Positions 25,024-35,032 of a stretch of 46,104 bases of DNA are shown in pieces. A model generated the notes under the pieces. The model saw only the letters and a program-made list of their open reading frames with translations, searched no databases and had not been told where the DNA came from. This stretch comes from Planctomyces sp. SH-PL62 (GTDB lineage: Bacteria > Planctomycetota > Planctomycetia > Planctomycetales > Planctomycetaceae), in contig CAMDDX010000012.1 in the NCBI GenBank assembly GCA_945893075.1, positions 1 to 46,104 of the forward strand, written 5' to 3'. The position numbers were made by a program, and so were the translations under genes. Within the stretch, counting starts at the first letter, position 1, and each line of letters starts with the position of its first letter.

Positions 25024-25509
25024 CTAGCCCTCACCGTCTAAGACGCGGTCCTTGTTGCCGCACAACGGATCCACCGAAGTCAGCTCGCTCGTCAATTCGG
25101 TCCAGGTGCTGGCTGGGACGCTGGCCGCCAGCACGAAGACCTGCACCACGGTGCCGGTGTCCGTGGTGACTTCCGAGGTGGCCTCCAGCACGGCGACTCC
25201 GGTGATGACTTCAATCTCCTTCAGCAGCGAACCGCAGGAGGTGAGGAAGAGTTGTCGATGCAGCTCTTGCACCTCGGCAGCACCGTCCGGCGTCGTGGCG
25301 AGGTCCATCTCCGCGGGGGACAACTCACCATGCAGAGTGATTACCAGCGAGACATCGACCAGCTCCGCCGTGACCGACTCTGGCATGCGGCCGGTCCGCT
25401 CCTTTTCAAACTGACGCACGACGTCAGCCACTTTTTTCGCCGCTCCGATTTCTGACGGGAGTTCGGCTCTTTCGGAAGGGGTTTTGATTTCTAATTGGGT
25501 TTCGATCAT
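25024..25509 (-). CDS. MpsC/DUF2294-domain protein (single domain)
   Basis: A 161-residue protein with one DUF2294 unit (about 22-135: AKKVADVVRQFEKERTGR, DVSLVITLHGELS, LHRQLFLTSCGSLL, TGVAVLEATSEV) and a polar C-terminal tail. It is closely related to both halves of the 286-residue protein at 13464-14324, so a duplication produced the tandem form. I start at the ATG at 25509, which has GGGAG upstream, as in the other gene. It sits alone behind leader cassette E. Confidence 0.85.
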   Translation of the reverse strand: MIETQLEIKTPSERAELPSEIGAAKKVADVVRQFEKERTGRMPESVTAELVDVSLVITLHGELSPAEMDLATTPDGAAEVQELHRQLFLTSCGSLLKEIEVITGVAVLEATSEVTTDTGTVVQVFVLAASVPASTWTELTSELTSVDPLCGNKDRVLDGEG

Positions 25510-25556
25510 CTGGGTTCTCCCTCTGCTGGAAATCACGGCTCCGTCTCGCCGAGACA

Positions 25557-25607
25557 AATAAAAAAGCCGACGTGGCCGAACCCCCTGAGGGATCCAACCA
25601 CGTCGGC
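25557..25607 (-). terminator. Intrinsic terminator of leader E
   Basis: GCCGACGTGG/CCACGTCGGC stem followed by a T-rich run interrupted by one A on the minus strand. Confidence 0.83.
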
Positions 25608-25790
25608 TTACTCTTCAACCAGCCCCCCGGCACGGCCGGGTTGCCTTTTAAGTAGTCATCCGAAATTCAATTCAGCGTTTCGACGGAGCCAATTCGAAAC
25701 TGACACAGGCTCCGTCATGGACGGCAGCATACTGTTGGGGGACAGAAGAAAGTAAGCCCACGTCTGTTTTGCGATTGGCCGGCAACAACG
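25557..25790 (-). promoter_or_regulatory. Leader cassette E upstream of MpsC gene
   Basis: Minus-strand order: CCAATCGCAAAACAGACG, CTTACT, a 19-bp spacer, TATGCT (25726-25731), hairpin 1 (GGAGCC/GGCTCC), TTTCGGATGACTACTT, GGCAACCCGG, hairpin 2 (CCCGGC-CGT-GCCGGG), GTTGAAGAGTAAGCC, terminator. The T-tract ends 48 bp before the ATG. Confidence 0.82.
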
Positions 25791-25806
25791 GAGACACAAT
25801 TCATTT

Positions 25807-26170
25807 GGGTGTAACCGACCTCCCGGTCGGCTCCCCACCGAGCTTGCCTCATTGGTATCTACACAACTTTGGTTGCGACCCCGGTTGACCGCAAAGCAAC
25901 AGGGGAAACACGAGCGACGTCACCCGGCTCTCCTCTGTGTCCCGTCGCGTCTCTGTGGTGTCCTTCCCGCTTTTCTACTGGTTTCAGTTCCGAAATCTCT
26001 TGGACACCACAGAGACGCGACGGGGCACAGAGTAAGACAAAGTGAAATCAAGCCGAAAGGCCCGCCTGAATCTCCTCGTCAACGAGTGCGCGTCGAGAGT
26101 TGTTTAGATACCAATGACACAAGGTCGGTGGGGACGTGCCTGGCGACAACATGCCCTGAAGGCCGGTTGA
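25807..26170. mobile_element. MITE-like element with nested inverted repeats
   Basis: Outer arms at 25850-25868 and 26098-26116 (CATTGGTATCTACACAACT type, one mismatch) enclose an inner near-perfect 31-bp pair at 25933-25963 and 26002-26032 (GTCGCGTCTCTGTGGTGTCC core). A further TCCCCACCGA block is inverted outside the outer arms. The 13-mer ACACAATTCATTT stands on both sides (25794-25806 and 26171-26183). No transposase is encoded. This accounts for the long gene-free stretch before the decarboxylase. Confidence 0.55.
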
Positions 26171-26367
26171 ACACAATTCATTTCACCAGTTGCAGCGCGT
26201 CTCCTTGTCGCTCAACCGTCGGAATTGAATTCGTCGGTTGGAGACAAATCGTCCGAGCTGCGCTTCGCCAAGCGGTGATGCCGTTTGTATTCTCCGACCC
26301 GACCGTTTGCCGTTTTCGCACCGCCATGTGAGCGATGCCCCACGGAGAGTTTCTTCGGAGTGTCACA

Positions 26368-28647
26368 ATGAAGTTTCGGTTTCCCATCGTCATCATCGAC
26401 GAGGATTTTCGGACAGAGAACACATCGGGATCGGGCATTCGAGCGTTGGCGGAAGCGATCGAACGCGAGGGAATTGAAGTGCTGGGGGTCACCAGCTACG
26501 GCGATCTCTCGCAGTTTGCTCAGCAGCAGAGCCGGGCCTCGGCCTTCATCCTGTCGATCGACGACGAGGAATTCACGCCAGGGCCGGAGCTTGATCCCGC
26601 CGTGGTGAACCTGCGGGCTTTCATCGAGGAGATCCGCCGCAAGAACGCGGAGATCCCGATCTATCTCTACGGCGAGACACGCACCTCGCGGCACATCCCC
26701 AACGACATCCTCCGCGAACTGCACGGCTTCATTCACATGTTCGAGGATACGCCGGAGTTCGTCGCTCGACACATCATCCGCGAAGCGAAAGCCTATACCG
26801 ACAGTCTGCCGCCGCCGTTCTTTCGGGCGCTGGTCCATTACGCTCAAGATGGATCGTACTCGTGGCATTGCCCCGGACATTCCGGTGGTGTTGCGTTTCT
26901 GAAAAGCCCCGTCGGCCAGATGTTTCACCAGTTCTTCGGCGAGAACATGCTGCGTGCCGATGTCTGCAACGCGGTCGAGGAACTCGGCCAATTGCTGGAT
27001 CACACCGGCCCGGTCGCGGCCTCGGAGCGGAATGCCGCGCGCATCTTCAACGCCGATCATTGCTTCTTCGTGACCAACGGCACGTCGACGTCCAACAAGA
27101 TGGTGTGGCACTCGACGGTCGCGTCGGGCGACATCGTGGTCGTCGATCGCAATTGCCATAAGTCGATTTTGCATTCGATCATCATGACCGGAGCCGTGCC
27201 GGTGTTTCTGACGCCGACGCGCAATCATCTGGGCATCATCGGCCCGATACCGCTGGGGGAATTCACGCCGGAAAACATTCAGAAGAAAATCGAAGCGAAC
27301 CCGTTTGCTCGCGCGGCGCAAGCCAAGCATCCCGATCGGATCCCCCGCATCCTGACGATCACGCAGAGCACCTACGACGGCATCGTCTACAACGTCGAGA
27401 CGTTGAAAGAGATGCTCGACGGCAAGATCGGCACGCTGCACTTCGACGAAGCCTGGCTGCCACACGCCACGTTCCACACCTTCTACAAAGACATGCACGC
27501 GATCGGCAAAGACCGGCCTCGGCCCAAAGAGACGATGATCTTCGCGACGCATTCGACGCATAAATTGCTGGCGGGAATCTCGCAGGCGTCGCAGATTTTG
27601 GTGCGCGAGTCCGAAACACAAAAGCTTGACCAGCATATCTTCAACGAAGCGTATTTGATGCACACTTCGACGTCGCCGCAGTACGCGATCATCGCCTCCT
27701 GCGACGTATCGGCCGCGATGATGGAACCTCCCGGCGGCACCGCGCTCGTCGAAGAGTCAATCGCCGAAGCGTTGAACTTCCGCCGCGCCATGCGCAAGGT
27801 CGAAGAAGAATGGGGCACCGGCTGGTGGTTCAAAGTTTGGGGGCCGGAACACCTGGCCGAAGATGGCATCGGTCAACAAGACGATTGGATTCTGAAGGCC
27901 GACGAGGAATGGCACGGCTTCGGCAATCTCGCGCCCGGCTTCAACATGCTCGACCCGATCAAGGCCACGTTGATCACTCCGGGACTGCACGTCTCCGGCA
28001 AGTTCGCGGAGTCCGGCATCCCCGCGTCGATTGTGACGCGTTACCTCGTTGAGCACGGCGTCATCGTCGAAAAGACCGGCCTGTATTCGTTCTTCATCAT
28101 GTTCACCATCGGCATCACCAAGGGCCGCTGGAACACCCTGCTGAGCGCGTTGCAGCAGTTCAAAGACGACTATGACAAGAACCAACCGATGTGGCGCATC
28201 CTGCCGGAGTTCTGCCAGCAGTTCCCACACTACGAGAAGATCGGCCTGAAGGATCTCTGCCAGCAGATCCACGACACCTACAAGTTGAGTGATGTCGCTC
28301 GTTTGACCACCGAGATGTACCTCTCGGTGATGCAACCCGCGATGAAACCGTCCGACGCATTCGCCAAGATGGCTCACCGCGAAATCGACCGAGTGGAGAT
28401 CGACCAACTCGAAGGCCGCGCGACCGCGGTGCTGCTGACGCCGTATCCGCCGGGCATCCCGCTGCTGATCCCCGGCGAACAATTCAACAAGACGATCGTC
28501 GAGTACCTCAAATTCGCCCGCATGTTCAACGCACGTTTCCCCGGCTTTGAGACCGACATCCACGGTCTTGTCGAAGAAACCGTCGACGGCATGCGGCGTT
28601 ACTACGTCGACTGCGTGCAATCGACCGACACGAATGGGGATCAATAG
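26368..28647 (+). CDS. Orn/Lys/Arg decarboxylase (PLP-dependent, fold type I)
   Basis: A 759-residue decarboxylase with the domain order of inducible arginine/lysine/ornithine decarboxylases: an N-terminal receiver-like wing domain (IVIIDEDFRTENTSGSG, about 1-135), a large PLP domain with the Schiff-base lysine in ATHSTHKLLAG (Lys399), and a C-terminal domain ending with the PYPPGIPLLIPGE motif. It removes CO2 from a basic amino acid, consuming a proton, and feeds polyamine synthesis or acid resistance. Length and sequence favour arginine or lysine; I cannot decide between them. The ATG at 26368 has GGAG upstream. Monocistronic and one of only three plus-strand genes here. Confidence 0.92.
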   Translation: MKFRFPIVIIDEDFRTENTSGSGIRALAEAIEREGIEVLGVTSYGDLSQFAQQQSRASAFILSIDDEEFTPGPELDPAVVNLRAFIEEIRRKNAEIPIYLYGETRTSRHIPNDILRELHGFIHMFEDTPEFVARHIIREAKAYTDSLPPPFFRALVHYAQDGSYSWHCPGHSGGVAFLKSPVGQMFHQFFGENMLRADVCNAVEELGQLLDHTGPVAASERNAARIFNADHCFFVTNGTSTSNKMVWHSTVASGDIVVVDRNCHKSILHSIIMTGAVPVFLTPTRNHLGIIGPIPLGEFTPENIQKKIEANPFARAAQAKHPDRIPRILTITQSTYDGIVYNVETLKEMLDGKIGTLHFDEAWLPHATFHTFYKDMHAIGKDRPRPKETMIFATHSTHKLLAGISQASQILVRESETQKLDQHIFNEAYLMHTSTSPQYAIIASCDVSAAMMEPPGGTALVEESIAEALNFRRAMRKVEEEWGTGWWFKVWGPEHLAEDGIGQQDDWILKADEEWHGFGNLAPGFNMLDPIKATLITPGLHVSGKFAESGIPASIVTRYLVEHGVIVEKTGLYSFFIMFTIGITKGRWNTLLSALQQFKDDYDKNQPMWRILPEFCQQFPHYEKIGLKDLCQQIHDTYKLSDVARLTTEMYLSVMQPAMKPSDAFAKMAHREIDRVEIDQLEGRATAVLLTPYPPGIPLLIPGEQFNKTIVEYLKFARMFNARFPGFETDIHGLVEETVDGMRRYYVDCVQSTDTNGDQ

Positions 28648-28681
28648 GTTCGATCGTGTCTTTCCTGCGTAGCCATCATCG

Positions 28682-28743
28682 CTCCGCGTGATGAGCCGAA
28701 TGGCCAAATCGCGTTGGTGAAGCGTTCGGCTCGTCACGCGGAG
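28682..28743. repeat. GCTCCGCGTGATGAGCCGAA-type palindrome
   Basis: 19-bp arms at 28682-28700 and 28725-28743 with one mismatch. The right arm provides the last codons and the stop of the receiver fragment at 28734. Both arms also occur, separated, at 54-67 and 433-453. Confidence 0.85.
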
Positions 28744-29249
28744 TTCCATGCCGATGAAATCGGCCACACGCGCATCAGCGAGAGGAGTTGGTCCGTGTTG
28801 ACCGGTTTGGCGATGTAGTCGCTGGCACCGGCGTTGAGGCATTTCTCGCGGTCCCCTTTCATCGCTTTCGCGGTGAGGGCGAGGATCGGGAGGGTGCGGA
28901 ATTCGGGAGCGTTGCGGATTTCACGCATCGTTTCGTAGCCGTCCATTTCGGGCATCATGATGTCCATCAGCACGATGCTCAGTTCGGGCGTGTTCTGGAT
29001 GATGTCGATGGCGGCGCGGCCGTTGAGCAGGACGGGATCCCCTTCCTCGATGGCATCGCGATCGTCTTCGATGTGTTCTTCGCGCGCGACGGGCAAGACT
29101 TTGATCGCGTGACCTCTGACCGATTCGGCTGCGTCGCCGGTTGCCGACGTGGCTCGCGCGCTGTCGGAACCCGCGCACAGTGCCGCCCTGGAGTGCTGCG
29201 GCTCGACGCAGCCCTCCATTCGATTGGAACCTCGACGCTCAAAGTCCAA
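28734..29249 (-). pseudogene. Receiver-domain fragment of a hybrid kinase
   Basis: The frame holds the C-terminal two thirds of a receiver domain ([17 protein letters not shown], the [16 protein letters not shown] helix, [11 protein letters not shown]), a sequence typical of the last receiver in giant hybrid kinases. The first strand and acidic pocket are not in recognisable form ([17 protein letters not shown]). The first 40 codons of the frame derive from the tandem repeat at 29171 onwards, and the C-terminus ends inside a palindrome. I read this as a decaying gene remnant. A short expressed receiver is possible but less likely. Confidence 0.7.
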
Positions 29250-29866
29250 CCAGCGCGACCGTCAGAGTTGACTGGCGGATCTCGTTGCTGGAGTCATCGA
29301 CGTCGTCATTCCAAATGTATGGAGGGCGGTGTCGAGCCACCGCACTCCAGGGTTACCGAACTGCGATCTCGCTGAATTCCTCCGCCGCGAGCCTCTCGCC
29401 GCTGTCGAGCCGCTGGGCGTCAGCCCTCTGTCTTCTTGCCGTTGGCGAACCGCGCTCGGCGCGGGGCTCCCGACCCCGCCGCTTCGCTGATCCGCAGGTC
29501 TCCCCCCGAATCGCGGGAGACCTGCGGTCGTCCCAGTGCGGGGTCGGGAGCCCCGCGCACAGCGCCGCCCTGGAGTGCTGCGGCTCGACGCAGCCCTCCA
29601 TTCGATTGGAACCTCGACGCTCAAAGTCCAACCAGCGCGACCGTCAGAGTTGACTGGCGGACCTCGTTGCTGGAGTCATCGACGTCGTCATTCCAAATGT
29701 ATGGAGGGCGGTGTCGAGCCACCGCACTCCAGGGTTGCCGAACTGCGATCTCGCTGAATTCCTCCGCCGCGAGCCTCTCACCGCTGTCGAGTCGCTGGGC
29801 GTCAGCCGTCTGTTTTCTTGCCGTTGGCGAGCCGCGTTCGGCGCGGGGCTCCCGACTTCGCCGCTT
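29171..29866. repeat. Two tandem copies of a ~300-bp repeat (382-bp period)
   Basis: The block containing GAGTGCTGCGGCTCGACGCA begins at 29191 and recurs at 29573. The copies run on through the GGAGTCATCGACGTCGTCAT and TATGGAGGGCGGTGTCGAGC blocks to about 29466 and 29866, with few differences. A palindromic CGGGGCTCCCGACCCCGCCG segment with CAGGTCTCC arms lies between them. The start of the repeat overlaps the receiver fragment frame. No real coding frame is apparent in the stretch up to fumarase. Confidence 0.85.
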
Positions 29867-29998
29867 CGCTGGACCGCAGGGAGATCGACAGCGAATTTAG
29901 GGAGACAGCGAATGCAAGAATCGAAGAAGCACTCCCAGAGACAAGCATCGACCATGAACTCGATCGTTACTGCGTTGTGCAGATTGATCGGAGCGACT

Positions 29999-31453
29999 TC
30001 AGACGCCGCCAGCCTCGTCCCGAACGGCCGGTCTGGTCATGCCCGTCAGATCCAAGAGCGAGTCCAGCTCGATCGCTGAGATCAGGTTCTTCGCCAGCAC
30101 GATCTCTCGAACAGTCTTGCCGGTCCGACGCGCCTCTTCGGCGATCGCGGCGGCCTCGTGATAGCCGAGTTTCGGCACCAGAGCAGTCACCGGCATCAAG
30201 CTCGACTCGACCAGCGCGCGGCAACGATCCCGGTCAGCCACGATTCCGCGGACATTGTCTGGGTTGCCAAGCATCACCGGCCCGTGCGAAACACAACGCT
30301 CATCGAACGCGCGACAAGCGGCCGCCAGGATCGCGATGGACTGAAGAAGATTGTGTGCCATCAGCGGCATCATCACGTTGAGGTCAAGCTGGCCCATCGC
30401 CCCCCCCAGCGTCACCGCCGTATCGTTGCCAATCACCTGCGCACACACTTGGATCATCATCTCAATCATGACCGGGTTCACCTTGCCCGGCATGATCGAA
30501 CTGCCGGGCTGCAACTCCGGGATTGCGATCTCTGCGATTCCGGTGCGTGGCCCGCACGAGAGCAACCGGATGTCGCCGGCAATCTTGATCAAGCTCACGG
30601 CCACAGTCTTGAGAGACCCCGATGCCTCGACCAGTGCGTCGCGAGATCCGATCGCCTCGAACAAGTTGTCGGCCATCCGCACGTCAGGTGTTGCCATCTT
30701 CGCCAGCACGTCGCACATCCGCCCGGCGAACTCAGGATGCGCGTTCAAGCCGGTGCCCAGCGCGGTCCCGCCGATCGGAAGTTCCAGCAGATGGGTGCGA
30801 GCGGATTTGATCCGCGCAACACCGTGACGAAGCTGCGAAGCCCAACCGCCAAACTCCTGGCCGAGCATGATCGGCACGGCGTCTTGCAAATGAGTCCGGC
30901 CGGTCTTCAGCACGTCCTTGAACTCCGCGGCCTTGGTCTCCAACCCCAAGGCCAGAGCCTCGATGGATGGCAACAAGTCGTGATCGATCCCATCGAGCGC
31001 CGCCAAGTGGATCGCCGTAGGAATCACATCATTGGATGACTGGCACTTATTGACCTCATCGTTAGGTCGGATCGGCGCGCGGTCTCCCTTATTGCCACCG
31101 ATCAATTCATTCGCGCGGCTGGCAATCACTTCGTTCGCGTTCATGTTGGTGGAAGTGCCCGAGCCGGTCTGGAAAATGTCCAGCACAAACTCACCTTCCC
31201 ACTGTCCGTCGGCCACCTCGGTCGCCGCCGTGACGATCGCGTTGGCAAACCCATCCTTGAGCAGACCGAGTTCCTGATTGACCTCAGCAGCCGCAGCCTT
31301 CACACGCCCCAGCGCGCGAATGAACCGACAGGGAAATCGAAGACCGGAGATCGGAAAGTTCTCCACCGCGCGTTGAGTTTGTGCGCCGTAGTGAGCACAG
31401 GCGGGGACGCAGACTTCTCCCATCGTGTCGATCTCGATGCGGAACTCAGTCAT
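29999..31453 (-). CDS. fumC: Class II fumarate hydratase
   Basis: A 484-residue fumarase of the aspartase/fumarase superfamily. The N-terminus IDTMGEVCVPACAHYGAQTQ and the FQTGSGTSTNMNANEV segment match FumC rather than aspartase; the catalytic loop GSSIMPGKVNP is at 317-327. It interconverts fumarate and malate in the TCA cycle or in its reductive branch. AGGAG lies upstream, and the start overlaps the acetate kinase stop by 8 bp, so translation is probably coupled. Last gene of the glycogen/phosphoketolase operon, where it may support fermentative fumarate formation. Confidence 0.93.
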   Translation of the reverse strand: MTEFRIEIDTMGEVCVPACAHYGAQTQRAVENFPISGLRFPCRFIRALGRVKAAAAEVNQELGLLKDGFANAIVTAATEVADGQWEGEFVLDIFQTGSGTSTNMNANEVIASRANELIGGNKGDRAPIRPNDEVNKCQSSNDVIPTAIHLAALDGIDHDLLPSIEALALGLETKAAEFKDVLKTGRTHLQDAVPIMLGQEFGGWASQLRHGVARIKSARTHLLELPIGGTALGTGLNAHPEFAGRMCDVLAKMATPDVRMADNLFEAIGSRDALVEASGSLKTVAVSLIKIAGDIRLLSCGPRTGIAEIAIPELQPGSSIMPGKVNPVMIEMMIQVCAQVIGNDTAVTLGGAMGQLDLNVMMPLMAHNLLQSIAILAAACRAFDERCVSHGPVMLGNPDNVRGIVADRDRCRALVESSLMPVTALVPKLGYHEAAAIAEEARRTGKTVREIVLAKNLISAIELDSLLDLTGMTRPAVRDEAGGV

Positions 31454-32621
31454 GTGAAACTCCTGCTGCGAAGTCAGCGGCGCTGTGCCGGGCGATCATT
31501 AGCTCTTCATTGGTCGAGACGACTTCTACGGCACAGAGGCTCTGTTCGGTGCTGATGCGACGGGCGTTCGAGGCGTTGGCGGCTTCGTCCAAGGCGATGC
31601 CCAAATGCTTCAGGCCGTGGCAAATGTCGCAACGGACTGAGACAGCGCGTTCGCCGATGCCGGCCGTGAAGATCAAACGATCGAGTCCGCCCAAGGCTGC
31701 CGCGAAGGCTCCGATCTGTTGACGAACGCTGTCGAAAAACATGTCGATGGCCAGCGCGGCTTGGGGGTTGTCGCCTCGAACGGAAAGCAGCGTCTGCATG
31801 TCGCCGCTTAATCCTGAAACACCTTTGAGGCCCGATTCCTGATTCACCAGACGTTCGATGTCGCGCGGGCCGTAGCTCTGATGATCCATCAGATAAATCA
31901 GAACGCCGGGATCGAGGTCGCCGCTGCGAGTGCTCATCATTAAACCGCCCGCTGGCGTGAAACCCATCGTGGTGTTTATTGGCTGACCGTCTCGGATGGC
32001 GGTCATGCTGCAACCGTTGCCGAGGTGAGCGATGATCGTGCGTCCGATCTTCGCTTCCTCGTGAGAGGCGAGGATGGATTCATACGACAAGCCGTGAAAG
32101 CCATAGCGGCGGACTCCCGCGTCCCACAGGAATCCCGGCAACGGGTAGCGTTTCGCAAGCTCTGGCATGTGCCGAAAGAAAGCCGTGTCGAAGCAGGCCA
32201 CTTGCGGCAGTTCGGAGAATCGTTGTTGGGCCAACTCGATCATGGCGATCTGCGGAGGCAGGTGCAGTGGGGCGAAACGCACGAGCGTTCGCAGCGTGTC
32301 GAGAACTTGTGCATCGATTCGCGTGGGACCATCGAATTGATCGCCGCCATGCACCACTCGGTGACCGACGACCGAGAAGGCCGGCAACGCCAGCGTCGAG
32401 AGTGAATCCATCGCCGCTTCAAACGCGGCTTGATGTGAGAGGCAGGAACGCGGGATCTCTTGGCGTTGGCTGTCTGTCGGCTTTTGAATCCAGACGCGGC
32501 CATGCTCTTGGGCGATGCCTTCGACAGCCCCACGCACAAGCTCGACTTCGTCGCCATTGTCACAACGATAGATGGCAAACTTCAGGGACGACGATCCGCT
32601 ATTCAAGCAGAGGATGTGCAT
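31446..32621 (-). CDS. ackA: Acetate kinase
   Basis: A 391-residue acetate kinase: N-terminal NSGSSSLKFA, the GHRVVHGGDQF segment, FDTAFFRHMPE, the GFHGLSYESI segment, AHLGNGCSMTAI and GGLMMSTRSGDLDPG. It makes ATP from acetyl phosphate and ADP, or the reverse. The chosen ATG (32621) lies 2 bp after the phosphoketolase stop with AAGGGGA upstream. Phosphoketolase directly upstream supplies acetyl phosphate, so the two form a substrate-level phosphorylation module. Confidence 0.95.
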   Translation of the reverse strand: MHILCLNSGSSSLKFAIYRCDNGDEVELVRGAVEGIAQEHGRVWIQKPTDSQRQEIPRSCLSHQAAFEAAMDSLSTLALPAFSVVGHRVVHGGDQFDGPTRIDAQVLDTLRTLVRFAPLHLPPQIAMIELAQQRFSELPQVACFDTAFFRHMPELAKRYPLPGFLWDAGVRRYGFHGLSYESILASHEEAKIGRTIIAHLGNGCSMTAIRDGQPINTTMGFTPAGGLMMSTRSGDLDPGVLIYLMDHQSYGPRDIERLVNQESGLKGVSGLSGDMQTLLSVRGDNPQAALAIDMFFDSVRQQIGAFAAALGGLDRLIFTAGIGERAVSVRCDICHGLKHLGIALDEAANASNARRISTEQSLCAVEVVSTNEELMIARHSAADFAAGVSHD

Positions 32622-32623
32622 GG

Positions 32624-34984
32624 TTACGTCCCCTTCCATTTCCAGTCGCGAATTTCAGGCAAGTCTTCGCCATGCTCGGTGATGTACTGCTTGTGTTCGA
32701 TCAGCTTGTCGCGGATCGCCTGCTTGGCGTAGGCGGCTTGCGCACCCAAGCTCGGCACGCGGTCGATCACGTCGGAGACGAGGCGGAAGCGGTCGAGATC
32801 GTTCAGGACCACCATGTCAAACGGAGTCGTTGTCGTCCCTTCTTCCTTGTAGCCCCGGACGTGCAAGTTCTCGTGATTGGTTCGACGGTAGGTGAGTCGA
32901 TGGATCAGCCACGGATAACCGTGGAACGCGAAGAGGATCGGCTTGTCCTTCGTGAAGAGCGTGTCGAAGTCGGAATCGCTCAGGCCATGCGGATGCTCGT
33001 GGGGAGGTTGCAGCTTCATCAGGTTCACCACGTTGATGACGCGCACCTTCAGGTCGGGAAAGAACCCACGCAGCAGTTCCACGGCCGCGAGTGTTTCCAG
33101 CGTCGGCACGTCACCGCAACAGGCCATGACCACGTCCGGCTCGCCTCCTTTGTCGTTGCTGGCCCATTCCCAGATGCCGATGCCGGCGGTGCAGTGCTTG
33201 ATGGCCTGCTCCATGTTCAGCCACTGCGGAGCCGGTTGTTTTCCAGCCACGATGACGTTGACGTAGTGGCGGCTGCGCAGGCAGTGGTCGGTCACGCACA
33301 GCAGCGTGTTGGCATCGGGCGGCAGATAGACGCGAATGATCTCGGCTTTCTTGTTGACGACGTGGTCGATGAATCCGGGGTCTTGGTGACTGAAGCCGTT
33401 GTGGTCCTGCCGCCAGACGTGCGACGTCAGCAAATAATTCAGCGACGCGATCGGCCGCCGCCACGGAATCTGCCGCGTGACCTTCAGCCACTTCGCGTGT
33501 TGGTTGAACATCGAATCGACGATGTGAATGAAGGCTTCATAGCACGAGAAGAACCCATGCCGGCCGGTCAGCAGATAGCCTTCGAGCCAGCCTTGGCATT
33601 GATGCTCGCTGAGCATCTCCATGACGCGGCCGTCGGGCGCAAGGTGGTCATCACCGGGAAGGATGTCCGCCGTGGTCGCTCGGTCGGTGACTTCGAAGAC
33701 GGCGTTCCAGCGATTGGAGGCGGTCTCGTCGGGACTGAAGACTCGGAAGTTCTTCGTGTCGGCGTTGAGCTTGAGCACGTCCCGAATCAACTGGCCTTGA
33801 TACCGCGTGGACTCGGCTTCGATTGCTCCGGGTTGAGTCACATCGACGGCGTAGTCGCGGAAATCCGGCAGCCGCAGGTCTTGGAGCAACTCGCCGCCGT
33901 TCGCGTGCGGGTTCGCTCCCATGCGCCGCGTCCCTCGCGGAGCCAGTTCCGCCAGTTCGGCGTTTAGCCTGCCGGTCGCGTCGAACAGTTCCTCCGGGCG
34001 ATAGCTCTTCATCCAGTCTTCGAGGATGCGAACGTGATTCGGGTGCGACATCTTGTCCATCGGCACTTGATGCGAACGGGTGGTGCCGACGACCTGCTTG
34101 CCATCGACTTCCTTCGGCCCGGTCCAACCTTTGGGCGTTCGCAAGACGATCATGGGCCAGCGCGGGCGTTGCGTGAATCCATTCGTCCTTGCGTCCTGTT
34201 GAATCTGTCGGATCTCGGCAAAGACTTTGTCGAGCGTTTCGGCCATGAGCTGGTGCGTCGTCTCCGGGTCATCCCCCTCGACGAAGTACGGCGTGTAGCC
34301 GTAACCGCGAAAGAGTTGCTCCAGTTCCTCGTGGCTGATGCGCGCGAGCACCGTCGGGCCGGCAATTTTGTAGCCGTTCAAATGCAAGATCGGCAGCACC
34401 GCTCCGTCATGCACCGGATTGAGAAACTTGTTCGAGTGCCAACTGGTTGCCAGCGGTCCGGTCTCGGCCTCGCCGTCACCGACCACGCAAGCGACGATCA
34501 GATCGGGGTTGTCGAATGCCGCCCCGAACGCGTGCGACAGGGCATAGCCGAGTTCGCCTCCTTCGTGGATCGAGCCGGGCGTTTCCGGCGCGACATGGCT
34601 GGGGATGCCGCCGGGAAACGAGAACTGCTTGAACAGCCGCTGCATCCCCGCTTCGTCTTGCGAGATGTCGTGATAGATCTCGGTGTAGGTGCCTTCGAGG
34701 TATGTGTTGGCCACGAGTCCCGGTCCGCCGTGACCGGGCCCGGTGAGGTAGAGCATGTTGAGGTCATGCTCCTGGATGATGCGATTCAGATGCGCGTAGA
34801 TGAAATTCAATCCCGGCGTCGTCCCCCAGTGACCCACGAGCCGGGGCTTCACATGCTCCAGCTTGAGCGGCTCGCGCAGCAGCGGGTTGTCGAGCAGATA
34901 AATCTGTCCGACAGACAGATAGTTCGCGGCTCGCCAATAGGCGTCCATTTTTCGCAGCAAATCAGCGGAGAGAGTGGCGGTCAT
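32624..34984 (-). CDS. xfp: Xylulose-5-phosphate/fructose-6-phosphate phosphoketolase
   Basis: A 786-residue thiamine-diphosphate enzyme with the full phosphoketolase layout: [20 protein letters not shown], the [19 protein letters not shown] segment, the ThDP-binding [20 protein letters not shown] and the C-terminal domain with [18 protein letters not shown]. It splits xylulose-5-P or fructose-6-P with phosphate to give acetyl phosphate plus an aldose phosphate. It lies between glycogen phosphorylase and acetate kinase with short gaps, so its acetyl phosphate can be turned into ATP directly. Confidence 0.96.
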   Translation of the reverse strand: MTATLSADLLRKMDAYWRAANYLSVGQIYLLDNPLLREPLKLEHVKPRLVGHWGTTPGLNFIYAHLNRIIQEHDLNMLYLTGPGHGGPGLVANTYLEGTYTEIYHDISQDEAGMQRLFKQFSFPGGIPSHVAPETPGSIHEGGELGYALSHAFGAAFDNPDLIVACVVGDGEAETGPLATSWHSNKFLNPVHDGAVLPILHLNGYKIAGPTVLARISHEELEQLFRGYGYTPYFVEGDDPETTHQLMAETLDKVFAEIRQIQQDARTNGFTQRPRWPMIVLRTPKGWTGPKEVDGKQVVGTTRSHQVPMDKMSHPNHVRILEDWMKSYRPEELFDATGRLNAELAELAPRGTRRMGANPHANGGELLQDLRLPDFRDYAVDVTQPGAIEAESTRYQGQLIRDVLKLNADTKNFRVFSPDETASNRWNAVFEVTDRATTADILPGDDHLAPDGRVMEMLSEHQCQGWLEGYLLTGRHGFFSCYEAFIHIVDSMFNQHAKWLKVTRQIPWRRPIASLNYLLTSHVWRQDHNGFSHQDPGFIDHVVNKKAEIIRVYLPPDANTLLCVTDHCLRSRHYVNVIVAGKQPAPQWLNMEQAIKHCTAGIGIWEWASNDKGGEPDVVMACCGDVPTLETLAAVELLRGFFPDLKVRVINVVNLMKLQPPHEHPHGLSDSDFDTLFTKDKPILFAFHGYPWLIHRLTYRRTNHENLHVRGYKEEGTTTTPFDMVVLNDLDRFRLVSDVIDRVPSLGAQAAYAKQAIRDKLIEHKQYITEHGEDLPEIRDWKWKGT

Positions 34985-35032
34985 GAAATCGTTGTCCTTC
35001 CTGACGAAAACGAGGAGTGTCGGTAAGCCATG

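Noticed and set aside
26212..27663. A 483-codon minus-strand frame opposite the decarboxylase
   Set aside because: It is a shadow of the decarboxylase, which has the PLP lysine motif and family length.
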